Assembly (NCBI RefSeq): GCF_945957345.1
Contig: NZ_CAMFKW010000004.1
Location: forward strand, 1 to 64,000
Source of the DNA: an uncultured Allobosea sp.
GTDB lineage: Bacteria; Pseudomonadota; Alphaproteobacteria; Rhizobiales; Beijerinckiaceae
Direction of reading: 5' to 3'
Length of the DNA: 64,000 nucleotides
Position numbers and translations under genes: made by a program. Shown one piece after another: positions 49,557 to 59,542 of the stretch. Position 1 is the stretch's first letter. Every line of letters begins with the position of its first letter. The notes below the pieces were generated by a model that worked only from the letters and a program-made list of their open reading frames with translations, did not search any database and was not told the DNA's origin.

Positions 49557-50779
49557 GGGCGCACCTCACCTGGCTGCAACTGCCTGGTTCCGTTCGGCTG
49601 GCGGACGAGCCCGGCGAAGACTGCGTCGAAACCGGCTGCGATCCGCTCCGGCGCGTAGCGCGCCGCCGCGGCGAAGGCCCCGGCCGAAAACCTGGCGACC
49701 TGCGCGCGGTCCCGAGCGAGCTCCATGATCCGCTCGGCCAGGGCCGCATCGTCGCCCGCATTGAACAGGGCGCCGCTGATGCCGGGCTCGATCGTCTCGG
49801 GGATTCCGCCGGAGCGCGCGCCGATCACCGGAACGCCATGGGCGAAGGCCTCGATGGCCACCCGGCCGAAGGGCTCGCGGAACAGCGAGGGCATGGCGAG
49901 CACGTCGATCTCAGGCAGGAAGAGATCCGGCCTGGTCCAGCCGAGGAAGCGGGTGTTGCCAGCTGGGAACAGGCTGGGCAGCGCCTTGGCGTAGTCGCTC
50001 TGGCCACTGCCGGCGATCAGGAACTCGACCGGCTCGTCCTTCAGGCGGTGGGCGGCGGCTGCGAGGGTGTCGAGGCCCTTGACGGGATCATGCACGCCGA
50101 TGAACCCGATACGCAGCGGCCTGTCCGCGGTTGGCGCAGCGCGGGGCCCGGCGCCGGGCACAGGCGCGATCGCGCCGGGCACGACATGCGTCGTGGCGTT
50201 GGGGAAGAGGCCGTGGTCGCGATGCCGGGCGATGATGAAGCCGGTCTCGCCGATCACGGCGTCGACGAAGCGCGAGCTCAGCTTCTTGCCCCAGGATGTC
50301 ACCTGGCAGGAGGCGCAGGCGCGTTCGCAATTGTCGTTGCCGCGCCGCATGCTGCCCTTCCAGCAGAGCAGGAAGGTGCTGCGCAGGATATGCGCCACCG
50401 GCACGCCGCAGCTCTTCGCCGCCGCCCAGGTCGCGACATTGATGTTCTCGATCGAGTCGGTCAGCACGAGGTCGGGCCGCAGGCGGCGGATCTCGCGGCG
50501 CATGACGAGGAAGGCGCGCGGGTTGAAGTTCTCCAGCGCGTGCCAGACGAGCTTCTTCCAGGCCGGGCGCGGCAGGCGGTAGTTCCAGTCGACATTCAGC
50601 GAGCGCAGGCGGTGCACCGGCACGCCGTCATAGATCTCCTGCTTGTCCTCGCCGGAGACGTTCACCACGGTGAGGTCATGGCCGGCGGCCAGCAGCAGCT
50701 TCGCGACGATCATCGCCGAAATCGGGCCGCCACCGTCGATGAACGGCGGAAAGGCGGCGCAGGCCATCAGGATGCGCAT
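49553..50779 (-). CDS. Family 4-type glycosyltransferase
   Basis: 408 residues from MRILMACAAFPPFIDGGGPISAMIVAKLLLAAGHDLTVV. The donor lobe shows RIGFIGVHDPVKGLDTLAAA and the EX7E motif EPFGRVAIEAFAHGVPVIGA. A cysteine cluster (NCERACASCQVTSWGKK) sits in the middle, as in several GT4 enzymes. It is the first gene of the minus-strand exopolysaccharide operon and divergent from the Wzz/Wzc-like gene. Confidence 0.9.
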   Translation of the reverse strand: MRILMACAAFPPFIDGGGPISAMIVAKLLLAAGHDLTVVNVSGEDKQEIYDGVPVHRLRSLNVDWNYRLPRPAWKKLVWHALENFNPRAFLVMRREIRRLRPDLVLTDSIENINVATWAAAKSCGVPVAHILRSTFLLCWKGSMRRGNDNCERACASCQVTSWGKKLSSRFVDAVIGETGFIIARHRDHGLFPNATTHVVPGAIAPVPGAGPRAAPTADRPLRIGFIGVHDPVKGLDTLAAAAHRLKDEPVEFLIAGSGQSDYAKALPSLFPAGNTRFLGWTRPDLFLPEIDVLAMPSLFREPFGRVAIEAFAHGVPVIGARSGGIPETIEPGISGALFNAGDDAALAERIMELARDRAQVARFSAGAFAAAARYAPERIAAGFDAVFAGLVRQPNGTRQLQPGEVRP

Positions 50780-51304
50780 ATGGGCCGAACTCGTCCTCGT
50801 CGTTGCGGGCGGGGCAAATCCGCGCTCCGCCTGTCCCAGATCACGACGCCTCCGCAGGAGGCGGTCTCGATGATCCATCTCCTTGTCGGCGACCCGGAGC
50901 GTTCCGAAACGTGGAGTCCACATCTCGATCCGGTGCCATAGCGGAATAGCCCGTGGACGCTAAGCAAAGCTTGGCGTGATCCCGGAATCTGCTCCCATCG
51001 TAAACCGCGCATGAACGAGACCATACAGGCGATGAGAAGGGAGCCGGAGCATCGACGGAATCCGGCATTTTTTCGAGTGCGTCAAAACATCAATGAAAGT
51101 CTTATGAAGGAATTCGTGTTGAACTCCTGCTGATGTTGCAGTTGATTTTGGGAATTGTAACTTCGATTTCGTCAAGATTATGCCGTAATTACTCCGTTAC
51201 AGGAATGTTAACTGCATCAAGGCAGGCTGCGCGGCAGCGTTCCAGCAAGGTCCGCCCGACGAAGCGCTCATGCGCCCGAGCGGGACGGACGAGGAGAGAC
51301 AGGG
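50780..51304. promoter_or_regulatory. Divergent promoter region of the exopolysaccharide locus
   Basis: 525 bases without a gene. A REP-like repeat occupies 50897-50955. The part from about 51055 to 51215 is distinctly AT-rich and has TTGATTTTGGGAATTGTAACT-like promoter words. It should drive the plus-strand chain-length gene and possibly the minus-strand operon. Confidence 0.5.
50897..50955 (-). repeat. REP-like palindromic repeat, copy 2
   Basis: On the minus strand it reads CCGCTATGGCACCGGATCGA followed by a decayed GTGGA-C-TCCAC palindrome. It matches the element at 12138-12185 over about 40 bases with several mismatches in the palindrome. Confidence 0.65.
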
Positions 51305-53398
51305 TTGGCATCTGCGTTGGAGGCGGGCGAAGGAGAGGGCGCATCGGCACCGGGCCGCGCTTCTCCGGCTTTCAGCCTGTCCGAGTTGCTTGGGTTGCTG
51401 CGGCGGAGGCGCCTGCTCGTTGCCGTCTGCGCGGGGCTTTGCCTGCTGCTCGCGCTCGCCTTCCTGTCGGTCCAGACGCCGGTCTATCGCGCGACGGCGG
51501 AGCTGCTGGTCGATCCGCAGGCGCTGCAGGTCGTCGGCAAGGACATCGTGCGCACCGACACCTCGGCCTCGATCGATTTCGCCAATGTCGACAGCCAGGC
51601 GCTGGTGATGACCTCGACCGGCGTGCTCAAGCAGGTCATCGACGAGCTCAACCTCGAAACCGACCCTGCCTTCAATCGCTCCGCCGGCCTGCTCACGCGC
51701 CTTCTCGGCAAGCTGGCCGAACCGACGCCGGAACAGCGCCTGGCTCAGACGATCGACGCGCTGAAGCGCGCCATCGTGATCCAGCGCGTCGACAACTCCC
51801 TGGTCTTCCGCATCATCGTCACGCATCCGCAGGCGCAACGTGCGGCCGATATCGCCAACACGCTGGCGCAGATCTATTTCAAGCAGGGCATCGATGGGCG
51901 TCGCGCCGTGGTCGAGCGCGCCAATGCGACGCTGATCAGCCAGATCGCCGGCCTGAGGACGCAGCTCGACGAGGCGGAGCGCGCCGCCCAGACCTTCCGC
52001 GCCCAGAACAACTTGGTCTCGACCGGCGAGGGACTGGTCATCTCGCAGCAATTGCGCGACCTCTACAGCCAGATCGGACAAGCGGAGGGCGAGTTCGCGC
52101 GCCAGCAGGCGCGGCGCGACCAACTCTTGCGCTACGGCAATGGCAGCCCGCTCTCCGACCAGTTGCCGGATGCGCTGACCTCGCCGGCGATGGCTGCGCT
52201 CAGGACGCAATATGCGCAGACGGCACGCGAGGCGGCGAGCCTGGGCCAGACGCTGGCGCCGCAACATCCGCGACTGGTCGAGATCCGCGGCGAGCTGGCA
52301 GAGACGCGCCGGCTGCTGGCGTCGGAACTGTCGCGTGTGCGCAGCTCGATCCAGGAAAACTATCGCCAGGCTGAAGCCAATCTCGCCAATCTCCGCAAGC
52401 GGGCACAGGAGCTGACTCGCACCCAGGAGACCAGCAGTGCCGCCCAGATCCGCCTGCGCCAGCTCGAAAGCGAGGCTGAAGCCGTACGCGCCGTCTACAG
52501 CGCCTCGCTGCAGCGTGCCAAGGAACTGGAGCAGCAGAAGCGGATCGAGACCAATAATTCCCGCATGCTGTCCGAGGCGGTGGCGCCGTCCGTCGCATCC
52601 AAGGTGCCGGCTGCGCTCGTGCTGGCGGCAGCGGCGCTCTTCGGCAGCTGCGCCGGGCTCGGTATCGCCTATCTGCTCGAATGGATGCCGCCGATGGCCG
52701 GCTTCCTGCCGAAATGGCGGCGCGCACCCCGGCCTGCCAAATCTGAGGAACCCGCCAAGGCCGCGAAGCCGGAGAAGCCCGCCAAAGCCGCAAAGCCGGC
52801 CGTGCCCGAGCCGCCCCCGCTCTTGACGCCGGAGGCGGCTGCCGAGGCGATCGGGATCTCCACGGTGATCTCGTTGCCGAAGGATTCGGCAAAGCGCCAG
52901 GATGCGCTGGTGCCGGTGACGCGATTGTTGCAGCGCACCTTGGGCAAGCAGCTGCCGGCGCTGGTGATGGTTGCCGGCCCGGCCGACGCGGTGACGCAGA
53001 CGGCTCTGGCTGAAGGCATCGCCAACAGTCTCGCCGCGCATGGCGAGAGCGTGCTGATCTGCCGTGACAGCGCCGGCGGACGGAACATGGACATCCAGCG
53101 CATCGAGCCGCAGGGCGGGACCTCCGCCAAACCCGGGCAGCGGCGCAACTTCATCGTCATGCGCCATTCCAAGCCGACCGAAGGCAAATCTGGCGCCCAC
53201 CTGCCCGACGCGATCGTGCTTGCGGCGCCGCTTGCCGGCCAGACGACAGACAGCCTGATCGATCAGGCGGCGGCGGTCGATCCCACGGGCAAGCATATCC
53301 TCGCCCTCGTGGTTCCGCAGGCTGCGGCCGCGACCGCCGCAAAGCCGAAGAGCTTCGCCGCCCGCTGGCTGCGCTGGCCGGCGCGGGCGGCCGCCTGA
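51305..53398 (+). CDS. Wzz/Wzc-like polysaccharide chain-length protein with degenerate kinase domain
   Basis: 697 residues (TTG start at 51305). It has a Wzz domain with a membrane helix near 35-55 and a second near 430, and long coiled coils between them (GNAxxQ-type segments, SAAQIRLRQLESEAEAVRAVYSASLQRAKELEQQ). The cytoplasmic part corresponds to a BY-kinase, but the P-loop region reads VMVAGPADAVTQTALAEG with no GKT, Walker A' is LICRDS rather than LIDAD, and there is no C-terminal Tyr cluster. A Lys/Pro/Ala-rich linker (residues 478-505) precedes it. It probably controls polymer length without kinase activity. Confidence 0.9.
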   Translation: MASALEAGEGEGASAPGRASPAFSLSELLGLLRRRRLLVAVCAGLCLLLALAFLSVQTPVYRATAELLVDPQALQVVGKDIVRTDTSASIDFANVDSQALVMTSTGVLKQVIDELNLETDPAFNRSAGLLTRLLGKLAEPTPEQRLAQTIDALKRAIVIQRVDNSLVFRIIVTHPQAQRAADIANTLAQIYFKQGIDGRRAVVERANATLISQIAGLRTQLDEAERAAQTFRAQNNLVSTGEGLVISQQLRDLYSQIGQAEGEFARQQARRDQLLRYGNGSPLSDQLPDALTSPAMAALRTQYAQTAREAASLGQTLAPQHPRLVEIRGELAETRRLLASELSRVRSSIQENYRQAEANLANLRKRAQELTRTQETSSAAQIRLRQLESEAEAVRAVYSASLQRAKELEQQKRIETNNSRMLSEAVAPSVASKVPAALVLAAAALFGSCAGLGIAYLLEWMPPMAGFLPKWRRAPRPAKSEEPAKAAKPEKPAKAAKPAVPEPPPLLTPEAAAEAIGISTVISLPKDSAKRQDALVPVTRLLQRTLGKQLPALVMVAGPADAVTQTALAEGIANSLAAHGESVLICRDSAGGRNMDIQRIEPQGGTSAKPGQRRNFIVMRHSKPTEGKSGAHLPDAIVLAAPLAGQTTDSLIDQAAAVDPTGKHILALVVPQAAAATAAKPKSFAARWLRWPARAAA

Positions 53399-53400
53399 CC

Positions 53401-54639
53401 ATGACGGCCGCCGCCGAGACGCACCGGCCCGGCTCGACCCTGCCGCTCACGATCCTCGTGGCGGCGCTGACCTTCAACATGGCGCTGTGCTTCCTCAACA
53501 CCAACGTCATGCCGGTCAACGACACGATGGTGATGGGTTGCGAAGTCGTGCTCGTCGCGACCACGCTCTATCTCGGGCTCGGCCGCAACGCAGCGCCCTA
53601 TCTGCTGTTGGCGGTGTTCCTGTCCTATGCGGCGATGCTGATGGCGATGCGTCCGCTCATCGATCCCAAGGCGGTGCGCGACTTCCTGATCCCGATCGCC
53701 TTCTACCTGCTCGGCAAGAGCTATAACGATCCGCGGCTGGCCGACCGGGCCGCGCTGATCTGCGGCATCATCGTCGTCGTGTTCGGGCTGTTCGAGTTCC
53801 TCGCACTCGACCTCTACGTGAGCTATTTCAACATCATCAAATATTACGTGGCGCGCGGCACGGTGGCGCCGAGCGACGTCAGCAGCCAGACCGGCGCGCT
53901 CTTCGCCAGCGGCCTGCGGCCGGATTCGCGCACATTGCTGCCCTTCCTCGGGCCGCACCGCGCCTCCTCGGTCTTCCTCGAGCCGATCTCGACCGGCAAT
54001 TTCGGGGCGATCCTCTATATCTGGACGCTCAACCGCAAAGGCATGTCCCATCGCTGGCTCACGATGGCGACCGGACTCACCGCGATCGTGCTGAGCGACT
54101 CCCGCTTCGGCGCCAATGTCTGCATCGTCGCGACCGTCGCTTACTTCGCGGCGCCCTGGACGCCGCGCTTCGTCTGGCTCGCGGCGCCTTTCGTCGTGCT
54201 GATCGGGCTCGCCACCTACGGCTTCACCAGCGCCGAGGTGAACTGGCAGAACAACCTGGCCGGGCGCCTGCTCTGGACGGCGCGGCTGCTCACCTCGCTC
54301 TCGCCCGAGGCGGTCTGGGGCCTGTCGCCGGAGAAGCCGTTCCTGTCCGATTCCGGCTATGCCTATTCGCTCAACCAGATCGGCCTCGTCGGCGTGATCG
54401 GCTTCTGGAGCCTGTTCATCTTCACGCCCGAGAATTCGCCGCGGGCCTGGCGCTTCAAGGTCTGCGTCGCCGCCTATATCTGCCTGCTGATGCTGGTCAG
54501 CGATTCCGTCTACTCGATCAAGACGGCGGCGCTGCTCTGGTTCATGACCGGAACCAGCGATGCCCATACGGACCCGGCACCTGCCGCAGCTTCGCAGCAG
54601 GCGGCCGCGCCCGCCTATTCCGCCGCAGCGACCGGCTGA
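53401..54639 (+). CDS. Wzy/O-antigen-polymerase-like membrane protein
   Basis: 412 residues with about ten membrane helices. RASSVFLEPISTGNFGAI and AIVLSDSRFGANVCIVATVAYF are the periplasmic-loop and helix wording of Wzy/WaaL-type polymerases. It starts 2 bases after the chain-length gene stop, so they form an operon. It would polymerise repeat units in the periplasm. The C-terminus is Ala-rich and its 3' end overlaps the convergent acyltransferase by 25 bases. Confidence 0.85.
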   Translation: MTAAAETHRPGSTLPLTILVAALTFNMALCFLNTNVMPVNDTMVMGCEVVLVATTLYLGLGRNAAPYLLLAVFLSYAAMLMAMRPLIDPKAVRDFLIPIAFYLLGKSYNDPRLADRAALICGIIVVVFGLFEFLALDLYVSYFNIIKYYVARGTVAPSDVSSQTGALFASGLRPDSRTLLPFLGPHRASSVFLEPISTGNFGAILYIWTLNRKGMSHRWLTMATGLTAIVLSDSRFGANVCIVATVAYFAAPWTPRFVWLAAPFVVLIGLATYGFTSAEVNWQNNLAGRLLWTARLLTSLSPEAVWGLSPEKPFLSDSGYAYSLNQIGLVGVIGFWSLFIFTPENSPRAWRFKVCVAAYICLLMLVSDSVYSIKTAALLWFMTGTSDAHTDPAPAAASQQAAAPAYSAAATG

Positions 54640-55793
54640 TCCGCCGGGGTTGCGGGTGGCGGCCCGGCATGGATGCGGGCGGTGAGCGAGAACCTGCGGC
54701 GCAGGCGCAGCACCGGCTTCTCGATCACATGCCAGGAGAAGGCGGCCATGGTGCTGGCCGCAGCGACCGAGAGCGCGAAGAAGGCGGCGCGGCTGTGCAT
54801 CCGCGGCAGGACCTGGAGCATCGCCTGCTGCAGCGGATAGCCGTAGAGATAGAGCCCGTAGGAATAGTCGCCGCGGGCGGTGAACGGGAAGGCAAGCTTC
54901 GGTGACAGCCCGGCATAGTTGACGACGTAGGCGAAGATCGGCGCCGTCACGCAGGAGAAGACCGGATTGGTCATCCAGTCGGGCGAGCCGAAGGCGGCGA
55001 GCGCGATGTAGGCGAAGGCGCCCGCCAGGGCATAGTCGAGGCGATGGGGAACGCGATCGCGATACTGGTAGAGCACGATCCCCGCCAGGAAGAGCGGGAC
55101 GAGCCGCGCCGCGCCGCGCGTGACGAAGAGGTAGGTCAATGTGTCAAGATGGGGCAATGCGATGCCCAGATCGGCACAGAGGAAGACCGTGATCGACAGG
55201 CCGAACCAGGCGAGCGTGAGCGCCAGCATGAGCCGGCGGTGGCGATAGAGGCCGGTGACCGCACACAGAACCAGCAGGGCATAGCAGGCGATCTCGTGTG
55301 GCACCGTCCAGAGCGAGCCGTTGACGATGTGCGGCTGCGGATTGTCGAGGAACAGCCCCGGCAATTCGAAATGGATGTTGCCGAGAATGTTGAGGAAGTA
55401 GCTGGCGAAGAGCGGGTCCGAGACATACTGCCGCAAGCCGTAGGCGGTGAGCAGCGGCCCCAGGATCAGGGCCGATAGCGTGATCTCGACCGCGAGAGCC
55501 GGCAGGATGCGCAGGCCGCGATTGACGATGAACTGGCCGATGGAGAGCCGCTCGGCGCTGCCGGCGACGAGGAAGCCGCTGAGCGCGAAGAACATCGGCA
55601 GGATGGCGAAATCGAAGGCCCAGAGTTGCAGCGGCGCGAAGGGAAGGACCGGAGCGAGCAAGGCCTCGGGCGTCGCCGGCCGCATCAGCCCGGTATGGAT
55701 GAACAGCACCGCGAGCGCGAGCGCGATGCGGGTCGCATCGAAGCCCGGGCCGACACCCCTGTGTTCGGCAAGTCGCGATCCGAAAGTCGCCAT
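54615..55793 (-). CDS. Acyltransferase family 3 (OafA-like)
   Basis: 392 residues, about ten membrane helices. The N-terminal DATRIALALAVLFIHTG has the catalytic His, and FALSGFLVAGSAERLSIGQFIVNRGLRILPAL is the family signature. It adds acetyl or other acyl groups to polysaccharides at the membrane, here most likely the polymer made by the neighbouring genes. It is divergent from the carrier-protein operon. Confidence 0.92.
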   Translation of the reverse strand: MATFGSRLAEHRGVGPGFDATRIALALAVLFIHTGLMRPATPEALLAPVLPFAPLQLWAFDFAILPMFFALSGFLVAGSAERLSIGQFIVNRGLRILPALAVEITLSALILGPLLTAYGLRQYVSDPLFASYFLNILGNIHFELPGLFLDNPQPHIVNGSLWTVPHEIACYALLVLCAVTGLYRHRRLMLALTLAWFGLSITVFLCADLGIALPHLDTLTYLFVTRGAARLVPLFLAGIVLYQYRDRVPHRLDYALAGAFAYIALAAFGSPDWMTNPVFSCVTAPIFAYVVNYAGLSPKLAFPFTARGDYSYGLYLYGYPLQQAMLQVLPRMHSRAAFFALSVAAASTMAAFSWHVIEKPVLRLRRRFSLTARIHAGPPPATPADQPVAAAE

Positions 55794-56115
55794 GACCTCT
55801 CTCCAGCGCGGCCATCATGGTCCGTGCTTTCACACCCGCTTCAGCAAGACCGCTGCCAAGCCGCATGCGTCCCGGGCGGCGTTTCCCGCTCCCGCATTCC
55901 GGCAAGGCGCCGTTTACCACAGGTTGCAATCGCCGCCGCAACGGCGATTGCGGCCGGTTTTCGATGGCGGGAGCAAGGCAACCTTAAATTTTACAGGCTA
56001 GATTTCCGGGAAGAAAAAGAAACATCCGGCCGGATGACAGAAGCATTTCCGGCTGTGACGGCACGGCTGTTGCGAAGCGCCGCGCCAGTGATCCGATACG
56101 GGGCAGGGCGAAAGC
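55794..56115. promoter_or_regulatory. Upstream region of the carrier-protein operon
   Basis: 322 bases without a gene. It contains a perfect inverted repeat GCAATCGCCG-ccgcaa-CGGCGATTGC (55926-55951), followed by an AT-rich stretch (55980-56000) that may be the promoter. The palindrome could be an operator or REP element. Confidence 0.45.
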
Positions 56116-56361
56116 ATGAAGACCAAGATCCGTGAAATCCTGAAGACGACCGGCAAGCTGCCGGGCGATGTCGCGGCGCTTGCCGACGATGCCGATCTCT
56201 ACAATGCCGGCCTGACGTCCTTCGGCACGGTCGAGCTGATGATGGCACTGGAAGAAGCCTTCGACGTCGAGTTCCCGGACACGATGATGAACCGGCGCAA
56301 CTTCGCCTCGATCGCCGCGATCGCGAACGCGATTCAGGCCATCCAGAGCGAGAACGTCTGA
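56116..56361 (+). CDS. Acyl carrier protein dedicated to the aa:CP ligase operon
   Basis: 81 residues. The phosphopantetheine site is Ser35 in AGLTSFGTVELMMAL, differing from the usual DSLDxVE of fatty-acid ACP. Otherwise it has a typical four-helix ACP plan with an acidic helix II (LEEAFDVEFPD). Its stop overlaps the dehydrogenase start (TGATG). In related species such carrier proteins receive an amino acid from the ligase encoded two genes on. Confidence 0.93.
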   Translation: MKTKIREILKTTGKLPGDVAALADDADLYNAGLTSFGTVELMMALEEAFDVEFPDTMMNRRNFASIAAIANAIQAIQSENV

Positions 56362-57596
56362 TGACGAGCCTCGCCCGCCTCGCCGATGCCGGGTTCGTCA
56401 CCGAGGCGCCGACGCCGGCGGCGCGCGCCGAGGCCGAGAGGGCGATGATCGCCAAGGCGCGCCGGATCGCGAAGATCGCGGCCGAGCATGCCGCGGATGT
56501 CGATGCCCGCTCGCGCTTCCCGCAAGAGGCCTTCGATGCCCTGAAGCAGGAGCGCCTGCTCGGCATCATGGTCCCGGCCGTGCAGGGCGGCGAGGAAGCG
56601 AGCCTTTCGACGATCGCCGAGATCTGCACGGCGCTGGCCCAGGCTTGCGCCTCGACCGGCATGATCTACGCGATGCACCAGATCAAGGCGTCGAGCCTGG
56701 TCGTGCATTGCGGCGACGACCCCTGGCATGCCGGCTTCATGACCCGCATCGCCCGCGAGCAGCTCCTGCTCGCCTCGGCCACGACCGAAGGCGGCGGCGT
56801 CGGCGGCGACCTGCGCTCGTCGATCTGCGGGGTGATTCGCGACGGCGACGACTTCACCCTCGAGAAGGAGGGTTGCCTGATCTCCTATGGCGCGCAGGCC
56901 GATGCGATCCTGATCACGTCGCGGCGCACGCCCGAGGCGCCGCCCTCCGACCAGGTCATGTCGGTCCTGACCAAGGACCAGTACCGGCTCGAGCGCAGCC
57001 ATGTCTGGAACACGATGGGCATGCGCGGCACCTGCTCCGACAATTTCAGCTTCGCCGGCCGCGCGCCGGCCCGGCAGATCATCCCGACGCCCTTCGCCGA
57101 GATCGCGGCACAGTCGATGCTGCCGCATGCGCATCTGCTCTGGGCCTCGGTCTGGTACGGCATCGCGGCCGAAGCAGTCGCCCGCGCCGAGGGCTTCGTG
57201 CGCGGCGAGGCCCGCAAGAAGCCGGGCTCGACCCCGCCGGGCGCGCTCAGGCTCGCCGAGCTGCTCGTCAGATTGCAGCAGTTCAAGGGGCTGATCATCG
57301 CGGGTCTCGATCGCTACGAGCGGGTGCGCGGCGATGCCGACGAACTCTCCTCGATGGGTTTCGTGGTGGCGATGAACAGCATCAAGGTCGCGGCCTCCGA
57401 GAGCGTCGGCGAGATCGTCAGCCAAGCCTTCCTGATCTGCGGCATCCAGGGCTATCGCAACGACAGTCCCGCCAGCCTGGCGCGGTTGATGCGCGATGCG
57501 CTGTCGGCGCCGATCATGATCAACAACGACCGTATCCTCGGCAATACCTCCAATCTCCTGGCGGTCTACAAGCACGACCCCAGCCTGTCCCGGTGA
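56361..57596 (+). CDS. Acyl-CoA dehydrogenase-like flavoprotein
   Basis: 411 residues. The N-terminal helical domain, the flavin-binding middle ([36 protein letters not shown]) and the C-terminal helical domain ([48 protein letters not shown]) fit the acyl-CoA dehydrogenase superfamily. The usual catalytic Glu position is not obvious. Placed next to an amino-acid-loaded carrier protein, it may oxidise an aminoacyl thioester. That role is inference. Confidence 0.9.
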   Translation: MTSLARLADAGFVTEAPTPAARAEAERAMIAKARRIAKIAAEHAADVDARSRFPQEAFDALKQERLLGIMVPAVQGGEEASLSTIAEICTALAQACASTGMIYAMHQIKASSLVVHCGDDPWHAGFMTRIAREQLLLASATTEGGGVGGDLRSSICGVIRDGDDFTLEKEGCLISYGAQADAILITSRRTPEAPPSDQVMSVLTKDQYRLERSHVWNTMGMRGTCSDNFSFAGRAPARQIIPTPFAEIAAQSMLPHAHLLWASVWYGIAAEAVARAEGFVRGEARKKPGSTPPGALRLAELLVRLQQFKGLIIAGLDRYERVRGDADELSSMGFVVAMNSIKVAASESVGEIVSQAFLICGIQGYRNDSPASLARLMRDALSAPIMINNDRILGNTSNLLAVYKHDPSLSR

Positions 57597-57600
57597 GCGC

Positions 57601-58521
57601 ATGTGCCAGAACTGTCCCCAGCCGCAGGGCTTCCTCGCGGAACTGATCGATAACGGCCTGCTGATCGATACCGGCGTCGACGGGCTCTATGGCCGCAGCG
57701 GTCGGTTCGAGGAGGTCATCGCCCGCTTCGACGACCTGATCACCCGCCATGGCGGGCAGGACGGCGCCGAGATCGTGCGCTTTCCGCCGGCGATGAGCCG
57801 CAAGCATTTCGAGAAGAGCGGCTATCTCAAGAGCTTCCCGCAGCTTGCGGGCACGGTGCATTCCTTCGCCGGCGACGAGCGCGCCCATGCCGCATTGCTG
57901 CACAAGGTGGCCGACGGGGTCGACTGGACCGACGGCCAGATCTCGACCGAGGTCGTGCTGACGCCTGCGGCCTGCTACCCGCTCTATCCGGTCGTGGCCA
58001 AGCGCGGCCCGCTCGAGGCCGACGGCGCGCTGTTCGACCTGCAATCCTATTGCTTCCGGCACGAGCCTTCGAAGGACCCGGCCCGGATGCAGCTCTTCCG
58101 GATGCGCGAATATGTCCGCTTTGGCACGCCGGAGCAGGTCACCGAATTCCGCGCGACCTGGCTGGAACGCGGCCAGGCGATGATGGCCTCGCTCGGCGTG
58201 CCGCTCAATCTCGACGTCGCCAACGACCCGTTCTTCGGCCGGGCCGGGCGCATGCTCGCCAACAACCAGCGCGATCAGCGTCTGAAATTCGAATTGCTGA
58301 TCCCGATCGAGAGCGAGGAGAAGCCGACCGCCTGCCTCTCCTTCAATTATCATCAGGATCATTTCGGCACGACCTGGGGCATCCGGACGGCTGCGGGCGA
58401 GACGGCGCATACCGCCTGCGTCGGCTTCGGCATGGAGCGCGTCGCGCTCGCCCTGTTCAAGCATCACGGCTACGACGTCGATCAATGGCCGGCGTCGGTG
58501 CGCGCCGTGCTCTGGCCGTGA
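57601..58521 (+). CDS. Amino acid:[carrier protein] ligase (class II aaRS-like)
   Basis: 306 residues, about the size of Bradyrhizobium Bll0957. It is a seryl-tRNA-synthetase-like catalytic core without a tRNA-binding domain. Motif 2 is [26 protein letters not shown] and motif 3 is [13 protein letters not shown]. Cys125, Glu170 and Cys273 have the spacing of the Cys-Glu-Cys zinc site known for this family. The enzyme activates an amino acid (Gly or Ala in studied homologues) with ATP and loads it on the phosphopantetheine arm of a carrier protein. It starts 4 bases after the dehydrogenase. Confidence 0.95.
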   Translation: MCQNCPQPQGFLAELIDNGLLIDTGVDGLYGRSGRFEEVIARFDDLITRHGGQDGAEIVRFPPAMSRKHFEKSGYLKSFPQLAGTVHSFAGDERAHAALLHKVADGVDWTDGQISTEVVLTPAACYPLYPVVAKRGPLEADGALFDLQSYCFRHEPSKDPARMQLFRMREYVRFGTPEQVTEFRATWLERGQAMMASLGVPLNLDVANDPFFGRAGRMLANNQRDQRLKFELLIPIESEEKPTACLSFNYHQDHFGTTWGIRTAAGETAHTACVGFGMERVALALFKHHGYDVDQWPASVRAVLWP

Positions 58522-59537
58522 GCGCGACGGCTGCCCGGCGCGAGGCTGTGAGTCCCGGTCCGGCCGGGGCGCTCCTGCCGGTCGATCCGCTCGCCTATAT
58601 CAGGCATGCCATGCATGCCGGCGAGCGGCACTGGCCGCAGACCAATTGCTATGCCGATCTCTGGATCGAGATCCTGCACGCGCTCGGTCTGGAGCCGGCG
58701 GCGGCCTTCGGCTTCACGATCGGACAGGATTTCGAAGGCGACCAGTTCACCTTCTTCAAGCCGCCGCCCGACGATCTCGAAGCGCTCTATGGCCTGAAGG
58801 TCACGGAGCTCGCGCTCTATGACGAGCTGATCGGCCATATCGAGCAGCAGATCGCGCGCGGCCGGCTGGTGCTGCTCGAGCTCGATTCCTTCTACATGCC
58901 GGACACGCGCGGCGTGTCCTATCGCGAGAGCCACGGCAAGACGACGATCGCGGTCAACCGGCTCGACCGCGCCGGTCGCCAGCTCGACTATTTCCACAAT
59001 GACGGGCTGCATCGCGCCGAGGGCGAGGATTTCGACGGGTTGTTCCGCCTGCTGCCGGGGCAGATGCGCGAGGACACGTTGTTCCCCTATGCCGAGATGG
59101 TGCGCTTGCCCGAGCGGGCGCCCCGCGAGGCCGACCTGCGCGAGACCGCACTTGCCCTGCTCGCCCGCCATGTCGCGCGCCGGCCGCGCGAAAACCCGGT
59201 CGCCGCCTACCGGGCCGTCGCGACGGCGCAGGCCGAGGCTCTGGCCGAACGGCCGGGCGCGGCCTTTCATCTCTATGCCTTCAACACGCTGCGCCAGCTC
59301 GGCGCCAATTTCGAGCTTCTCGCAAGCCATCTTGCCTGGCTGGGGCAGAGCGTGTCCGGGCTCGACGAGGCCGGTGCCATCGCCCTGCGCATCGCCGAGG
59401 GTGCCAAGCTCGCGCAGTTCCACCTAGCCCGGGCGATGAAGCAGAAGCGTTTCGAGCGCTTCGACGCCGCGCTGGCGGGCCTGGCGCAGGAGCATGAGCA
59501 GATCAGCGGCCTGCTCGGCCAGCGCTTTCCCGGCTGA
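58518..59537 (+). CDS. DUF1839 family protein
   Basis: 339 residues from GTG at 58518, overlapping the ligase stop (GTGA). The core [70 protein letters not shown] is the conserved part of DUF1839, a family that travels with aa:CP ligases. It includes a conserved NCY segment and [11 protein letters not shown]. The function is unknown; acceptance or transfer of the carrier-bound aminoacyl group is a reasonable guess only. Confidence 0.88.
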   Translation: MSATAARREAVSPGPAGALLPVDPLAYIRHAMHAGERHWPQTNCYADLWIEILHALGLEPAAAFGFTIGQDFEGDQFTFFKPPPDDLEALYGLKVTELALYDELIGHIEQQIARGRLVLLELDSFYMPDTRGVSYRESHGKTTIAVNRLDRAGRQLDYFHNDGLHRAEGEDFDGLFRLLPGQMREDTLFPYAEMVRLPERAPREADLRETALALLARHVARRPRENPVAAYRAVATAQAEALAERPGAAFHLYAFNTLRQLGANFELLASHLAWLGQSVSGLDEAGAIALRIAEGAKLAQFHLARAMKQKRFERFDAALAGLAQEHEQISGLLGQRFPG

Positions 59538-59542
59538 GCGGC

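Noticed and set aside
48175..49761. 1129-residue reading of the hydrolase frame
   Set aside because: The first 529 residues are the shadow of the flippase gene in another frame; the real start at 48174 overlaps the flippase stop.
53263..54567. 434-codon minus-strand frame opposite the Wzy-like gene
   Set aside because: His/Arg/Gln-rich antisense translation with no hydrophobic or domain pattern.
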